Of a stretch of 34,179 nucleotides of DNA, positions 17,409 to 28,716 are shown in pieces (positions within the stretch are counted from its first letter, which is position 1; the number at the start of each line of letters is the position of its first letter). Origin of the DNA: Sphingomonadaceae bacterium (GTDB lineage: Bacteria > Pseudomonadota > Alphaproteobacteria > Sphingomonadales > Sphingomonadaceae); NCBI GenBank assembly GCA_025359685.1, contig JANYEY010000087.1, forward strand, positions 1-34,179. Direction: 5' to 3'. Under the pieces are notes generated by a model that saw only the letters and a list, made by a program, of their open reading frames with translations, ran no database searches and was not told the origin of the DNA. Position numbers and translations under genes: made by a program.

Positions 17409-18430
17409 CAGGCCGCCGCGCGGCTCAGGAAGGGGCCGAAAAAGATGTGCAGCTGCCGGACCACTTCGGCAGGATCGTCGATGAAGTTGACCTGATTGCG
17501 GAACGCAGCGGAACCCGGCAGGCCTTTGGTGTACCAAGCAAGATGCTTGCGCGCCATGTTGACCCCGGTGACCGTGCCATAGAGTTCAAGCATCGCATCG
17601 TAGTGCTCAAGCACGGTGGCGAACAGGGTGTCGGTATCGGGATCGGCCATCGCTTCGCCGGTGCGCAGCCAGTGCATCACCTGCGCAAGGAACCACGGCC
17701 GGCCATAAGCGCCGCGCCCGATCATCAGGCCGTCAGCGCCCGACTGCTCGAGCGCACGGGCGCTGTCTTCGATGCTGCAGATATCGCCGTTGACGATCAC
17801 CGGGATGCTGACCGCGTCCTTGACCGAGCGAATGAAGGCCCAGTCGGCATCGCCGCGGTACATCTGGTTGCGCGTGCGGCCATGGACGGTGACCATCTTG
17901 GCGCCAAGGTCTTCGGCAATGTGCGCCAGTTCGGGGGCGTTGAGGCTGTCTTGGCACCAACCCATGCGCATCTTGACAGTAACCGGGACATCGACCGCCT
18001 CGACCGTTGCCTTGATCAATGCGGTGGCGAGCGGCAGGTCGCGCATCAAGGCGGACCCGGCATCGCCGTTGACCACCTTTTTGACCGGGCAGCCCATGTT
18101 GATGTCAATGATCGCCGCGCCGCGATCCTGCTGCAGTTTCGCCGCCTCGCCCATCTGCGCTGGTTCGCAGCCGACCAGCTGCATCGAGACCGGCTCTTCG
18201 ATCGCGTCCCACTGCGCCTTCTGCAGCGACTGGCGGGTTTCGCGGATCGCCGCCGGGCTGGCGATCATCTCGGTCACGTTGAGGCCCGAACCGAAGCGGC
18301 GCACGAGCCGGCGGAACGGCAGGTCGGTCACCCCGGTCATCGGAGCGAGGATCACCGGACAATCGATTTGCACCGGGCCGATGTCGATCGGGGCCAGCTG
18401 CGGCAGGGTGGGAAGCGGGTTCATCGTCAT
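17408..18430 (-). CDS. dusB: tRNA-dihydrouridine synthase B (NifR3 family)
   Basis: The 340-residue flavoenzyme reduces uridine to dihydrouridine in the D-loop of tRNA using NADPH. The FMN-binding TIM barrel starts near [15 protein letters not shown]. The proton-donating Cys is in INMGCPVKK, followed by [10 protein letters not shown], and [10 protein letters not shown] plus NGDI are typical of DusB. The start may be the first ATG or the one two codons later (18424), which has an AGG eight bases upstream. An inverted repeat abuts the start. It is the first gene of the ntr operon, an association known as nifR3. Confidence 0.95.
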   Translation of the reverse strand: MTMNPLPTLPQLAPIDIGPVQIDCPVILAPMTGVTDLPFRRLVRRFGSGLNVTEMIASPAAIRETRQSLQKAQWDAIEEPVSMQLVGCEPAQMGEAAKLQQDRGAAIIDINMGCPVKKVVNGDAGSALMRDLPLATALIKATVEAVDVPVTVKMRMGWCQDSLNAPELAHIAEDLGAKMVTVHGRTRNQMYRGDADWAFIRSVKDAVSIPVIVNGDICSIEDSARALEQSGADGLMIGRGAYGRPWFLAQVMHWLRTGEAMADPDTDTLFATVLEHYDAMLELYGTVTGVNMARKHLAWYTKGLPGSAAFRNQVNFIDDPAEVVRQLHIFFGPFLSRAAA

Positions 18431-18447
18431 TGCCTAAAATTTAGGCA
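18431..18447. promoter_or_regulatory. 17-nt inverted repeat between divergent dusB and ispDF
   Basis: Perfect 8-base arms (TGCCTAAA and TTTAGGCA) are separated by one base, directly against the first dusB ATG. One arm contains the only Shine-Dalgarno-like AGG for dusB. The spacer is too short for an RNA hairpin with full pairing, so a protein operator is more likely. It lies 51 bases from the ispDF ATG on the other strand. The regulator is unknown; it does not resemble the NtrC site TGCACC-N5-GGTGCA. Confidence 0.45.
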
Positions 18448-18497
18448 GCCCATAGGGAATTGCTCCGCGCCGGGCAAGCGCTTACTGCGTCGCAGCA

Positions 18498-19646
18498 ATG
18501 AGCCTGCCCCAGCCCCAACCCGACATCGCCGCCATTATCGTTGCCGCCGGGCAAGGACTGCGTGCGGGGCAACCTTTGCCGAAGCAATTTGCGCTGTGGC
18601 GCGGTAAACCAGTGCTGCGCCATTCGGCCGAGGCCTTTGCAGCGGCGGGTATCACACCAATCATCGTGGCGATCCCGCACGGCGCCGATGAAGTGGCGCA
18701 AGCCGCGTTGAACGGCGTTCCCGGCATTCGGCTCGCGACGGGCGGGGACACCCGGCAACAGTCGGTTCTCCTCGCGCTGGAAGCGCTGGCTGGTGACGCG
18801 CCCGCAAAGGTGTTGATCCATGATGCCGCCCGGCCGGGCTTGCCGCAGAACGTGATCGAGCGACTGGTGCAGGCCCTGCGCACTGCCGCAGCGGCGATTC
18901 CGGTTCTGTCTGTCGTCGACAGCCTCGTGCATGCCGATGGGCGGCTCATGGGTGTACCCGCCGAACGCGAATTACTGCGTCGGGTGCAAACCCCGCAAGC
19001 CTTCAGCTATCCGGCAATCCTCGCCGCGCACCGTGCCTGGCTTGGGGAACCGAATGCGGGTGACGATGCTCAGGTTGCCCAGGCCGCCGGGACCGCAGTC
19101 GCATTGGTCGAAGGAGACGAAGCCTTGCACAAGTTGACCTTCGCCGGCGATTTCGCCGCTGCCCCGCTCTCGGTGCGGGTCGGCACTGGGTATGATGTCC
19201 ACCGGCTCGCGGCGGGCGAGGAGCTGTGGTTGTGCGGTGTGCAGATCGACCATTCGCATGGCCTTGCCGGGCACAGCGATGCCGATGTTGCCGTCCACGC
19301 GCTGGTCGATGCCATCCTTGGCGCAATCGGCGCCGGGGATATCGGTAGCCATTTCCCGCCCAGCGATCCGCAATGGCAAGGAGCCGGTTCAGACCGGTTC
19401 CTGACTCATGCCGTAGTGCTGGCCGAAGCGGCCGGCTACCGGATCGGCAATGTCGATGTTACGATTATTTGCGAAGCACCGAAGATCGGCCCGCACCGTA
19501 ATGCGATGCGCGCGCGGCTCGCCGAGTTGCTGCGGACGCCGATTGAAGCGGTCAGCGTCAAGGCGACAACCACCGAGCGCTTGGGCTTCACTGGGCGGAA
19601 CGAAGGAATCGCCGCGCAGGCTGCGGCCACGCTGGTTCCGGCTTGA
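18498..19646 (+). CDS. ispDF: Bifunctional IspD/IspF (MEP pathway)
   Basis: The 382-residue fusion catalyses two steps of non-mevalonate isoprenoid synthesis: CTP-dependent formation of CDP-methylerythritol (IspD) and cyclisation to 2-C-methyl-D-erythritol 2,4-cyclodiphosphate (IspF). The IspD half (about 1-225) has the CTP-binding loop VAAGQGLRAGQPLPKQ and HDAARP. The IspF half (about 228-382) has the metal ligands in YDVHRL (Asp233, His235) and GHSDADV (His259), and the TERLGFTGRNEGIAAQA end. The fusion is typical of alphaproteobacteria. It is divergent from dusB, with only 67 bases between them. Confidence 0.97.
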   Translation: MSLPQPQPDIAAIIVAAGQGLRAGQPLPKQFALWRGKPVLRHSAEAFAAAGITPIIVAIPHGADEVAQAALNGVPGIRLATGGDTRQQSVLLALEALAGDAPAKVLIHDAARPGLPQNVIERLVQALRTAAAAIPVLSVVDSLVHADGRLMGVPAERELLRRVQTPQAFSYPAILAAHRAWLGEPNAGDDAQVAQAAGTAVALVEGDEALHKLTFAGDFAAAPLSVRVGTGYDVHRLAAGEELWLCGVQIDHSHGLAGHSDADVAVHALVDAILGAIGAGDIGSHFPPSDPQWQGAGSDRFLTHAVVLAEAAGYRIGNVDVTIICEAPKIGPHRNAMRARLAELLRTPIEAVSVKATTTERLGFTGRNEGIAAQAAATLVPA

Positions 19647-19720
19647 AGCCGTAAACACTGGCCAAGCGCACCGGTTACCGGCAAACGGGACGCAGATTAG
19701 CTCTGCGAGGGAGATTACCA

Positions 19721-20242
19721 GTGTTCCGAAGCGCAACCACCATTGCCGCCGCTATGGCGCTGCTCACCGCCAGCCAGGCGCAGGCCGCGGCGACCACCTG
19801 CATGACCCAGGTCGAAGTGCGCGGCATGGTCGCCTATATCATGCCGTCCGCGATGGGCGCGTTGATCGAGCGCTGCCGGCCCGCACTCAAGTCCGATGCC
19901 GCTATGCTGACGCGCGGTCCGCAGATCGTCAGCGAATTGCAGGCCGGGCAATCTGCTGCCTTCCCGATGGCGCGCAGCGCCTTCGCCAAGTTTTCCGGGG
20001 CCGACAACAAGGCGACGGCAGACCTTTTCAGGACTATGCCGGAAAGCACGCTCAGGCCAATCATCGAAGGCGCGATGTCGAATGAACTCGTGGCCAATGT
20101 GCAGGTCAAAAACTGCGCCGATATCGACCGGGTGTTCGGCACTCTGCAGCCCTTGCCCGCGAGCAACTTCGTTGATTTGATCACGCAAGTTCTAACGATC
20201 GCCGCACGTGAAGATCACAAACTGCCGATCTGCGCGGATTGA
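19721..20242 (+). CDS. Secreted protein of unknown function
   Basis: The GTG start has a strong upstream GAGGGAG ribosome site. The 173-residue product has an N-terminal signal peptide with a likely cleavage after AQA (about residue 22), so the mature part is periplasmic. It has four Cys, in TTCMTQ, IERCRP, KNCADID and PICAD, which may pair as two disulfides. The rest looks helical. I do not recognise a family. It sits between ispDF and the CinA-like gene on the same strand, nine bases before the latter, which suggests co-transcription. Confidence 0.8.
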   Translation: MFRSATTIAAAMALLTASQAQAAATTCMTQVEVRGMVAYIMPSAMGALIERCRPALKSDAAMLTRGPQIVSELQAGQSAAFPMARSAFAKFSGADNKATADLFRTMPESTLRPIIEGAMSNELVANVQVKNCADIDRVFGTLQPLPASNFVDLITQVLTIAAREDHKLPICAD

Positions 20243-20251
20243 ACAGGCCCC

Positions 20252-20746
20252 GTGGACTCCCTTTTACCTTCCGATATCGTTGAACTCGCCGCGCGGGTGG
20301 TAGCGGAGAACCGCGCTGCTGGTCGCTTGATCGCTTTGGCTGAAAGTTGCACCGGCGGCCTGGTCGCGGCGGCGATCACCGAGATTGCGGGGTCATCCGA
20401 CGTGTTCGATCGCGGCTTTGTAACCTATTCGAACGAGGCCAAGGCCGAGATGTTGGGAGTGCCGGGCGATATCATCGATGCGTTTGGCGCGGTTTCAATC
20501 GCTTGTGCCTGGGCGATGGCGCAGGGCGCGATGAAACACAGCCGTGCCGACGTTGCGGTCTCGATCAGCGGCGTCGCCGGGCCAGGTGGCGGCACCGAGC
20601 AAAAGCCCGTTGGCACCGTAGTGTTTGCGCGGACGCGCCGCGGGACGGATGAAGTGCTGGCGGAAGAGCGGCACTTTGAAGCCACTAGCCGCGCCGAGGT
20701 GCGCTATCAGGCGGCGCTGGTCGCGCTGGAGTTGCTGCTGCCGTAA
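20252..20746 (+). CDS. CinA-family nicotinamide-nucleotide amidohydrolase (PncC type)
   Basis: The 164-residue protein corresponds to the C-terminal CinA domain alone. Members of this family deamidate nicotinamide mononucleotide to nicotinate mononucleotide in NAD recycling. The family motifs are AESCTGGLVAAAITEIAGSS with the catalytic Ser/Thr region, FDRGFVTYSNEAK, and SGVAGPGGGTEQKPVGTV. The GTG start gives a normal length. The last 40 bases overlap the end of the opposite ratA-like gene. Confidence 0.92.
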   Translation: MDSLLPSDIVELAARVVAENRAAGRLIALAESCTGGLVAAAITEIAGSSDVFDRGFVTYSNEAKAEMLGVPGDIIDAFGAVSIACAWAMAQGAMKHSRADVAVSISGVAGPGGGTEQKPVGTVVFARTRRGTDEVLAEERHFEATSRAEVRYQAALVALELLLP

Positions 20747-21165
20747 AGCTGATCGGCCCTCGCCTCAAAAGCCGAGACCATCTTGCGGAACGCGCGGTCG
20801 AAATACTGGCCCGCCAGAGCTTCGAACACTCCATTGCGGAAGGTGAAGCTGACTGAGAAATCAACCTCGCAACCTTCTGGTATTGGACGAAATTTCCACA
20901 CGTTATCGAGATCGCGCATCGGCCCGTCGAGGTAGTGCACTCTGATCTCGCCGGGCCGCACTTTCTCGACGCGCGAGGTAAACTTCTCGCGCAGCGCCTT
21001 GAACCCGACGAGCAGATCGGCGATCATCTCTGTTTCCGAATTGGAGCGCACCCGGGTACCGACCACCCACGGCAGGAATTCGTCGTAACGGGCAACATCG
21101 GCAACGAGCTCGAACATTTGTTCGGCCGAATACGGCAGCCGCCGGATTTCGCTAATCCCTGGCAT
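20707..21165 (-). CDS. COQ10/RatA-type START-domain protein
   Basis: The 152-residue protein is a polyketide-cyclase/START fold member starting [34 protein letters not shown], close to mitochondrial COQ10 and E. coli RatA. Alphaproteobacterial members are thought to bind ubiquinone and help respiratory electron transfer; E. coli RatA was described as a ribosome-association inhibitor. No RatB partner is next to it, so the ubiquinone role is more likely (inference). The start overlaps the lipA stop (ATGA), a common pairing in this class. The C-terminus (GSSNSSATSAA) is a low-complexity tail that overlaps the opposite gene. Confidence 0.92.
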   Translation of the reverse strand: MPGISEIRRLPYSAEQMFELVADVARYDEFLPWVVGTRVRSNSETEMIADLLVGFKALREKFTSRVEKVRPGEIRVHYLDGPMRDLDNVWKFRPIPEGCEVDFSVSFTFRNGVFEALAGQYFDRAFRKMVSAFEARADQLYGSSNSSATSAA

Positions 21166-22112
21166 CAGTCGCGCTGAGCTGCCTTGGCGAGCTGCGCTTC
21201 CCGTGCCGCGCGCATCGCGCGGAAATCGTCCCCGGCGTGATAGCTTGAGCGGGTCAGCGGGCTTGCCGCGACCTGCAGGAAGCCCTTGGCCTGCGCGATC
21301 GAGCCATAGGCGTCGAACGCCTTGGGGGTGACGAATTCGATCACCTTGGTGTGCTTGGGGGTGGGCTGAAGGTATTGCCCCATGGTCAGGAAATCGATGG
21401 CCACGCTGCGCATGTCATCCATCACCTGATGCACTTCAAGCCGCTGTTCGCCCAGTCCGAGCATCACGCCCGACTTGGTGAAGATCAGCGGATCGTGCGC
21501 CTTGACCTCTTCGAGCAGGCGCAGCGATGCATAGTACCGCGCACCGGGACGGATCGTCGGGTAAAGCCGCGGCACCGTCTCGAGGTTGTGGTTGTAGACG
21601 TCAGGCCCGGCCGCAACGATCGCTTCTACTGCGGGGCGCATTTTACCGCGAAAATCAGGGGTGAGGATTTCGATCGTGGTATCCGGCGTATTGCGCCGCA
21701 AAGCCTCGATCACCTTGACGAATTGACCGGCCCCTCCGTCGGGCAGGTCGTCGCGGTCGACTGAGGTGATCACGATGTGGGTAAGCCCCAGCTTGGCCGC
21801 AGCCACTGCCACGTTTTCCGGCTCCAGCGGATCGACCATACGCGGCATGCCGGTCTTGACGTTGCAGAACGCGCAGGCGCGGGTGCAGACATCGCCCAGG
21901 ATCATCACGGTGGCGTGCTTCTTAGTCCAGCATTCGCCGATGTTCGGGCAGGCGGCCTCCTCGCACACGGTGTTGAGACCCAGATCGCGCATCAACTGGC
22001 GCGTTTCGCCGTAACCCTTGCTGGTTGGGGCTTTGACCCTGATCCAGTCGGGCTTGCGTTGACGCTCCGGATTCGGATGGGCAGGAAGCGGGGCGGATGC
22101 CAGATCGTTCAT
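21165..22112 (-). CDS. lipA: Lipoyl synthase
   Basis: The 315-residue radical SAM enzyme inserts two sulfurs into octanoyl groups on E2 and GcvH proteins. The auxiliary 4Fe-4S cluster Cys are 50, 55 and 61 ([12 protein letters not shown]). The SAM cluster CxxxCxxC is Cys76, Cys80 and Cys83 (CTRACAFC). The C-terminal RSSYHAG carries the conserved Ser that ligates the auxiliary cluster. Length is normal. It is divergent from the carbonic anhydrase gene, so both promoters must lie near 22113-22177. Confidence 0.97.
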   Translation of the reverse strand: MNDLASAPLPAHPNPERQRKPDWIRVKAPTSKGYGETRQLMRDLGLNTVCEEAACPNIGECWTKKHATVMILGDVCTRACAFCNVKTGMPRMVDPLEPENVAVAAAKLGLTHIVITSVDRDDLPDGGAGQFVKVIEALRRNTPDTTIEILTPDFRGKMRPAVEAIVAAGPDVYNHNLETVPRLYPTIRPGARYYASLRLLEEVKAHDPLIFTKSGVMLGLGEQRLEVHQVMDDMRSVAIDFLTMGQYLQPTPKHTKVIEFVTPKAFDAYGSIAQAKGFLQVAASPLTRSSYHAGDDFRAMRAAREAQLAKAAQRD

Positions 22113-22177
22113 GCCGCCCAGATAGGCGCAAGTTCGGGGGGTTGCCAGTCAGAATTTGCAGGGCCAAAAGCCGCGCC

Positions 22178-22828
22178 ATGAGCACCGATTCTGCCGGCGG
22201 CATGAACCGCCTAATCGAAGGATATCGCCGCTTCCGGGCCAATGGCTGGGCTTCCAATCGCGAACGCTGGGCCGCCCTGCGTGAAGGCCAGGAGCCCGAT
22301 GTGATGATCATCGCCTGTTCCGATAGCCGGGTCGACCCGTCGCAGATCTTCGATGTCGATCCCGGCGAAGTCTTTGTTGTGCGCAACGTTGCCGCGATGG
22401 TCCCGCCGTTCGAAACGTCGCCCGGACATCACGGCGTTTCCGCGGCGCTTGAATTTGCGGTTCAGTTCCTGAAGGTCAAAGAAGTGATGGTCATGGGCCA
22501 TGGCATGTGCGGCGGCTGCAAGGCGGCACTGACCCGCGAAATGCACGGGACCAAGCCAGGTGAAGGCGGCTTTATTGCGGACTGGATTGCGATGCTTGAC
22601 GATGCGCGCGAGGCTGTGGTCCGCGAGCATGGCAGCGAAGGTGCGGTCGCTGAGCGGGCGATGGAAAAAGCCGGAGTCAAGGTCAGCTTGGCCAACCTGC
22701 GCACCTTTCCCTGCGTGCGCGAAAAGGAACAGAGCGGCGAGCTCAAGCTGACCGGCGCGTTCTTCGCGATATCGGACGGATTGCTCCACGTGCTCGATGA
22801 AGCAGCCGGAACCTTCGGCCCGATCTAA
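22178..22828 (+). CDS. Beta-class carbonic anhydrase
   Basis: The 216-residue zinc enzyme interconverts CO2 and bicarbonate. ATG at 22178 is chosen because an earlier in-frame ATG at 22097 would add 27 residues that run into the lipA start and do not fit the family; 22202 is a further option. Zinc ligands are Cys47 in ACSDSR (with the Asp49-Arg51 dyad), His108 and Cys111 in GHGMCGGC. HHGVSAALEFAV and the N-terminal RLIEGYRRFR are typical. It most likely supplies bicarbonate for carboxylation in the cytosol. A bidirectional hairpin follows its stop. Confidence 0.94.
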   Translation: MSTDSAGGMNRLIEGYRRFRANGWASNRERWAALREGQEPDVMIIACSDSRVDPSQIFDVDPGEVFVVRNVAAMVPPFETSPGHHGVSAALEFAVQFLKVKEVMVMGHGMCGGCKAALTREMHGTKPGEGGFIADWIAMLDDAREAVVREHGSEGAVAERAMEKAGVKVSLANLRTFPCVREKEQSGELKLTGAFFAISDGLLHVLDEAAGTFGPI

Positions 22829-22840
22829 CGGACAAATGAA

Positions 22841-22866
22841 AAGGGCGGCAGTTGCCTGCCGCCCTT
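22841..22866 (-). terminator. Bidirectional intrinsic terminator
   Basis: Perfect 10-bp GC-rich arms (AAGGGCGGCA and TGCCGCCCTT) flank a six-base loop between two convergent genes. On the minus strand the stem is followed by TTCATTT, giving a usable U-rich tract for the gene at 22889. On the plus strand the tail is less U-rich but could still stop the carbonic anhydrase transcript. Confidence 0.85.
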
Positions 22867-22888
22867 GTCAGTTCCGGTGCAGGAAGCC

Positions 22889-24277
22889 TTACTTACCCGC
22901 AGCCTTCGACTTTGCGTAGGCCGACCACAGCTGCGCGATCGGTGCGCGGGTATCGTTGACCTTGGCAAAACTCGCTTGCGCATCAGCCCACTTGCCTTGG
23001 TCCGACTGGGCGATACCCAGCTGGAGGTTGACCCGTGCGGCTTCGACACCCGGCTTGGCCAGCGCAATCTTGTAAAGTTCCTCCGCCTTGGCCGGCTGGT
23101 CGTAGCTGAGGAGTGTATCCGCCGCCGCAGTAACCGTTGCAGCAGAGGCGGCCGCGCCGCGTGCTTCGCGTTCCTGTCCAGGCAGCGAAGCGCGGTCGTT
23201 CGTTACGCGGGCATTGGCTTCCTTACGGGCGTCCGACACGAATTCATCGGCCGGCTTGAGCAGTCCGGCGGCAACACCTTGATCGATGATCTTGAGCGCT
23301 TCGCCAGGCAAGCCGCGCTTGCTGAGCGCCTGGACGTATTCAACGTAATCACGCTCTTCGGAAAAGCTGCCGGTGCGCTGCATCAGGCGCAGCAGGGCGA
23401 TCTGGTCATGGCCCTGGAAGCCGTTCAGATCGCGGACCACCGCGATCGCGAGCGACCAGTTTTCCTTGCTCGGGAACATGTTGACCAATTCATTGGCGAA
23501 CATCGCCGCTTCGTTCGGCAACTTGGCGCGATAGGCGGAGGCAACGCCGTATTTGATCCAGCCTTCCTGCGCAGCAGGGCCGGCCTTGACGACCGCATCC
23601 TGCAGCGCCTTGAGGCCGAGAGCAGGCTGGTTGTCCTTGAGGTAGGCGTCAGACAGACTGACCAGTGCTTCTCCCGGCGCGGCGCCGGCATCGCTGGCGG
23701 CCTGGAACGCGGTACGCGCAGCGGCGTATTCCTTGAGGTCCATCGAAAGGTTGCCGATCACCATGTAATACTTCGGCTTGTCCGCCACAGGGACCTTGCC
23801 GCTGTCCAGCTTCGTCTGGGCGCCCAGCCGCTTGATGCGGGAATCCATCGACAGTTCGCCGAGCGACAGCTGAAGTTCACCAGTCAGAACCTTGTCGTCC
23901 GCCGTGGTCGCGGTCGCCGCAGCAGTGTCTACTGCGGCCTTTTCGGTGGCGAGCAGCGGCGTGAGTGCTGCTACCGCGGCATTAAACTTGACTAGCGCAG
24001 CAGCCTTTGCCGATTTGGCTTGGGCATTGTTCATCTCGGTCTGGGCAGCAACTGCTGCCTGACGACCGGCCATGACATCGGGACGCTTCGCAGCAGCTTC
24101 GATCGCGGCTTTCGCTGCGACATAAACCGGAATAAATGCCTTGGATGGATTGAGCTTGGGGGCTTCGGCCGGCTTGTCCTTGTCCTTGGCAAAGACCGGG
24201 CTGGCCGTGCCTGCAGCTACGCCGACAGCAAGTGCCAGGCCGAGCGCGGTACGCGCGAAAAACTTGGTCCGGATCAT
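22889..24277 (-). CDS. Periplasmic TPR-like repeat protein, unknown function
   Basis: ATG at 24277 is chosen: it has GGAGAAG six bases upstream and opens a clear signal peptide (MIRTKFFARTALGLALAVGVAAG, cleavage near AFA before KDKDKP). A longer frame to 24475 lacks support. The 462-residue product is Ala- and Lys-rich and mostly helical. Two or more tetratricopeptide-like units are visible, for example around YYMVIGNLSMDLKEYAAARTAFQ, then the ALVSLSDAYLKDNQPALGLKALQ unit, and near the C-terminus LYKIALAKPGVEAARVNLQL. Such proteins act as scaffolds; no partner is shown by context. It is divergent from gyrA and ends at a strong terminator. Confidence 0.85.
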   Translation of the reverse strand: MIRTKFFARTALGLALAVGVAAGTASPVFAKDKDKPAEAPKLNPSKAFIPVYVAAKAAIEAAAKRPDVMAGRQAAVAAQTEMNNAQAKSAKAAALVKFNAAVAALTPLLATEKAAVDTAAATATTADDKVLTGELQLSLGELSMDSRIKRLGAQTKLDSGKVPVADKPKYYMVIGNLSMDLKEYAAARTAFQAASDAGAAPGEALVSLSDAYLKDNQPALGLKALQDAVVKAGPAAQEGWIKYGVASAYRAKLPNEAAMFANELVNMFPSKENWSLAIAVVRDLNGFQGHDQIALLRLMQRTGSFSEERDYVEYVQALSKRGLPGEALKIIDQGVAAGLLKPADEFVSDARKEANARVTNDRASLPGQEREARGAAASAATVTAAADTLLSYDQPAKAEELYKIALAKPGVEAARVNLQLGIAQSDQGKWADAQASFAKVNDTRAPIAQLWSAYAKSKAAGK

Positions 24278-24565
24278 CGAATTCTTCTCCTCTGCGGGCC
24301 GGCGGACTGGGTCTGCAAAGTGCCCGCCACAAGCCATCAACCTCAACTTCGCCATAGGCGCGAGCGCGCCCTCTTGGCAACAGCCGTTCCCACTAGGCGA
24401 AGGCGGGTGAACTGCGATTGAATGTTGTTGCGCCCATCCATTCATTTTGCGCCGCAAGATGTGGAAAACCGGCACGCTATCCGCGCTTTTGGTGGCTATC
24501 CGAGCCCCCTTGGCCTAGGGCTTTCCGGACCAAAATTCCACTAGCGACAAAGTGAACCTGAGCGC
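24278..24565. other. Divergent intergenic region between the TPR gene and gyrA
   Basis: This 288-base gap must hold the promoters of the TPR gene (minus) and gyrA (plus). I see the TPR ribosome site at its left end, and a 5-bp AGCCC/GGGCT inverted repeat around 24501-24521. I cannot assign -35 and -10 boxes with confidence and see no RNA gene or further coding region. Confidence 0.4.
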
Positions 24566-27312
<2,747 letters not shown>

Positions 27313-27316
<4 letters not shown>

Positions 27317-28155
27317 CGTTCCGGGTCGAGCCATCGGGTGGTGCGTGCGGCGCACGCATTATTGGGCTCGACCTTTCCAAGGCGATCGATCCTGCAATAA
27401 TCGCAGAAGTGCGGCAGGCCTGGCTTCAGCATCACGTTCTCGCCTTCCCCGATCAGAACATCGGCGACGACGATCTTGAGCGGTTCACCCTCGCCTTCGG
27501 CGGGTTCGGCGATGATCCCTTTTTTGCTCCGATCGCGGGGCGCGAGCACATCGCCGCGATCCGGCGCGAGGCGGACGAGCAAACTCCGCTGTTTGCCGAG
27601 AACTGGCACACCGACTGGAGCTTTCAGGCGCGGCCGCCTTCGGGCACCTGCCTGATGGCGATCGACATTCCCCCGACCGGCGGCGACACATTGTTCGCCA
27701 ACCAGCACGCCGCGTGGGAGACCTTGGCGAGCGAGCGCAAAGCCGACCTCGCTGATCTGGTCGCGGTACATTCGGCGCGGCTCGCCTATGCTCCTGACGG
27801 CTCCTATGGCACCAAGGACAAAGGCCGCAGCATGGACATCCGTCCGGGTGAAGCAGCCCTCGCGATTCAGACTCACCCGCTGGTCCCGGCCCATCCCGAA
27901 ACCGGTCGCCGCGGGTTCTTTTCGACGCTTGGCTATATCGTCGGCATCGAAGGCATGGCGCAGGACGCTGCGATCGCGCTGCTGCTGGAACTACAGGCCT
28001 GGCAAGGCGACGAACGCTTCGTCTATCGGCACCGGTGGGAACCCGGCATGCTGATCATGTGGGACAATCGCTCGCTGCTGCACAAAGCGACCGGAGGCTA
28101 CGAGGGCCACCGCCGCGAACTGCACCGCACCACCATTGCGGCCTGGGCCGGTTAG
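27313..28155 (+). CDS. TauD/TfdA-family 2-oxoglutarate-dependent dioxygenase
   Basis: The 280-residue non-heme iron enzyme has ligands His99 and Asp101 (ENWHTDWSF) and His257 (SLLHKAT). Arg268 and Arg272 (RRELHRTTI) sit at the same spacing as the 2-oxoglutarate and sulfonate arginines of E. coli TauD. The TauD taurine contacts equivalent to His70 and Tyr73 appear as Asp and Phe (GDDPFFAP), so taurine may not be the substrate; that alignment is by eye. It could oxidise another sulfonate, sulfate ester or aryloxy acid. The start overlaps the gyrA stop as ATGA, an unexpected coupling between DNA gyrase and a catabolic-type oxygenase. Confidence 0.9.
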
Positions 28156-28159
28156 ACCC

Positions 28160-28705
28160 TCAGAACTTCACCGCGCTGCCATTGCGCTCCATGCAGCCCT
28201 TGAGCCAGGTGTAGGCGTAGTTCTTGATCTGCGGGCCCGATTGCTGGATCGGGATCGGGCCGTAATGCAGCCCGTCGAAGTCGGCCTTCAAAGTGGTTCC
28301 GCCATTGAGGTACGACAGCAGCGCGGCGCCTTTGGTCTCGTCCTTCCAGTAGCCAATGTGCTTGTAGTAATAGCCGCCGTAGTAGTAGCCCTCGTCAGTC
28401 TTGAGCTTCTTGCCGTTGCCCAGGGTCAGGGTCAGCGGCACGTGCTCGCGGTCGATGCGCGGGCTGACGAGATCGCTCGGCAGCTTTGACATACCGACGT
28501 TGACGTTGCCATTGCTCGCCTTGACGCTGATCTCCAGTTCCGGCCCCTGGAGGTTGTTGGGGTCTTGCGGGAGGTAGACGAAGCAAACCCCGTTCTTTTC
28601 CTTCGTCCCCACAGTGATCGTGAAATTCATGGGAGCAGCCCGTGTTGGCGCGGCGAGTGCGAGCGCAATCACCGCGCTCGCAGCAATTATCGATCCCCTG
28701 TTCAT
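28160..28705 (-). CDS. Secreted protein of unknown function
   Basis: ATG at 28705 has a strong GGGGGGA ribosome site and starts a signal peptide (MNRGSIIAASAVIALALAAP, cleavage near TRA-A). An in-frame start 39 bases upstream lacks this support. The 181-residue product is probably beta-rich. It has two Cys (GVCFVYL and KGCMERNG) and an unusual Tyr/Gly run (DEGYYYGGYYYKHIGYW). I do not recognise the family. It lies just behind the Sel1-repeat gene, and the two are probably co-transcribed, so it may be a partner. It ends four bases from the opposite dioxygenase stop. Confidence 0.8.
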   Translation of the reverse strand: MNRGSIIAASAVIALALAAPTRAAPMNFTITVGTKEKNGVCFVYLPQDPNNLQGPELEISVKASNGNVNVGMSKLPSDLVSPRIDREHVPLTLTLGNGKKLKTDEGYYYGGYYYKHIGYWKDETKGAALLSYLNGGTTLKADFDGLHYGPIPIQQSGPQIKNYAYTWLKGCMERNGSAVKF

Positions 28706-28716
28706 TGTAGTCCCCC

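Noticed and set aside
17393..18607. 404-codon plus-strand frame antisense to dusB
   Set aside because: It covers dusB and runs into the ispDF start in another frame; its composition is that of a shadow frame.
22097..22177. Longer start for the carbonic anhydrase
   Set aside because: The extra 27 residues overlap the lipA start on the other strand and do not resemble the family; ATG 22178 fits better.
24278..24475. N-terminal extension of the TPR-like protein
   Set aside because: It would hide a clean signal peptide behind 66 unrelated residues, and the inner ATG has a strong ribosome site.
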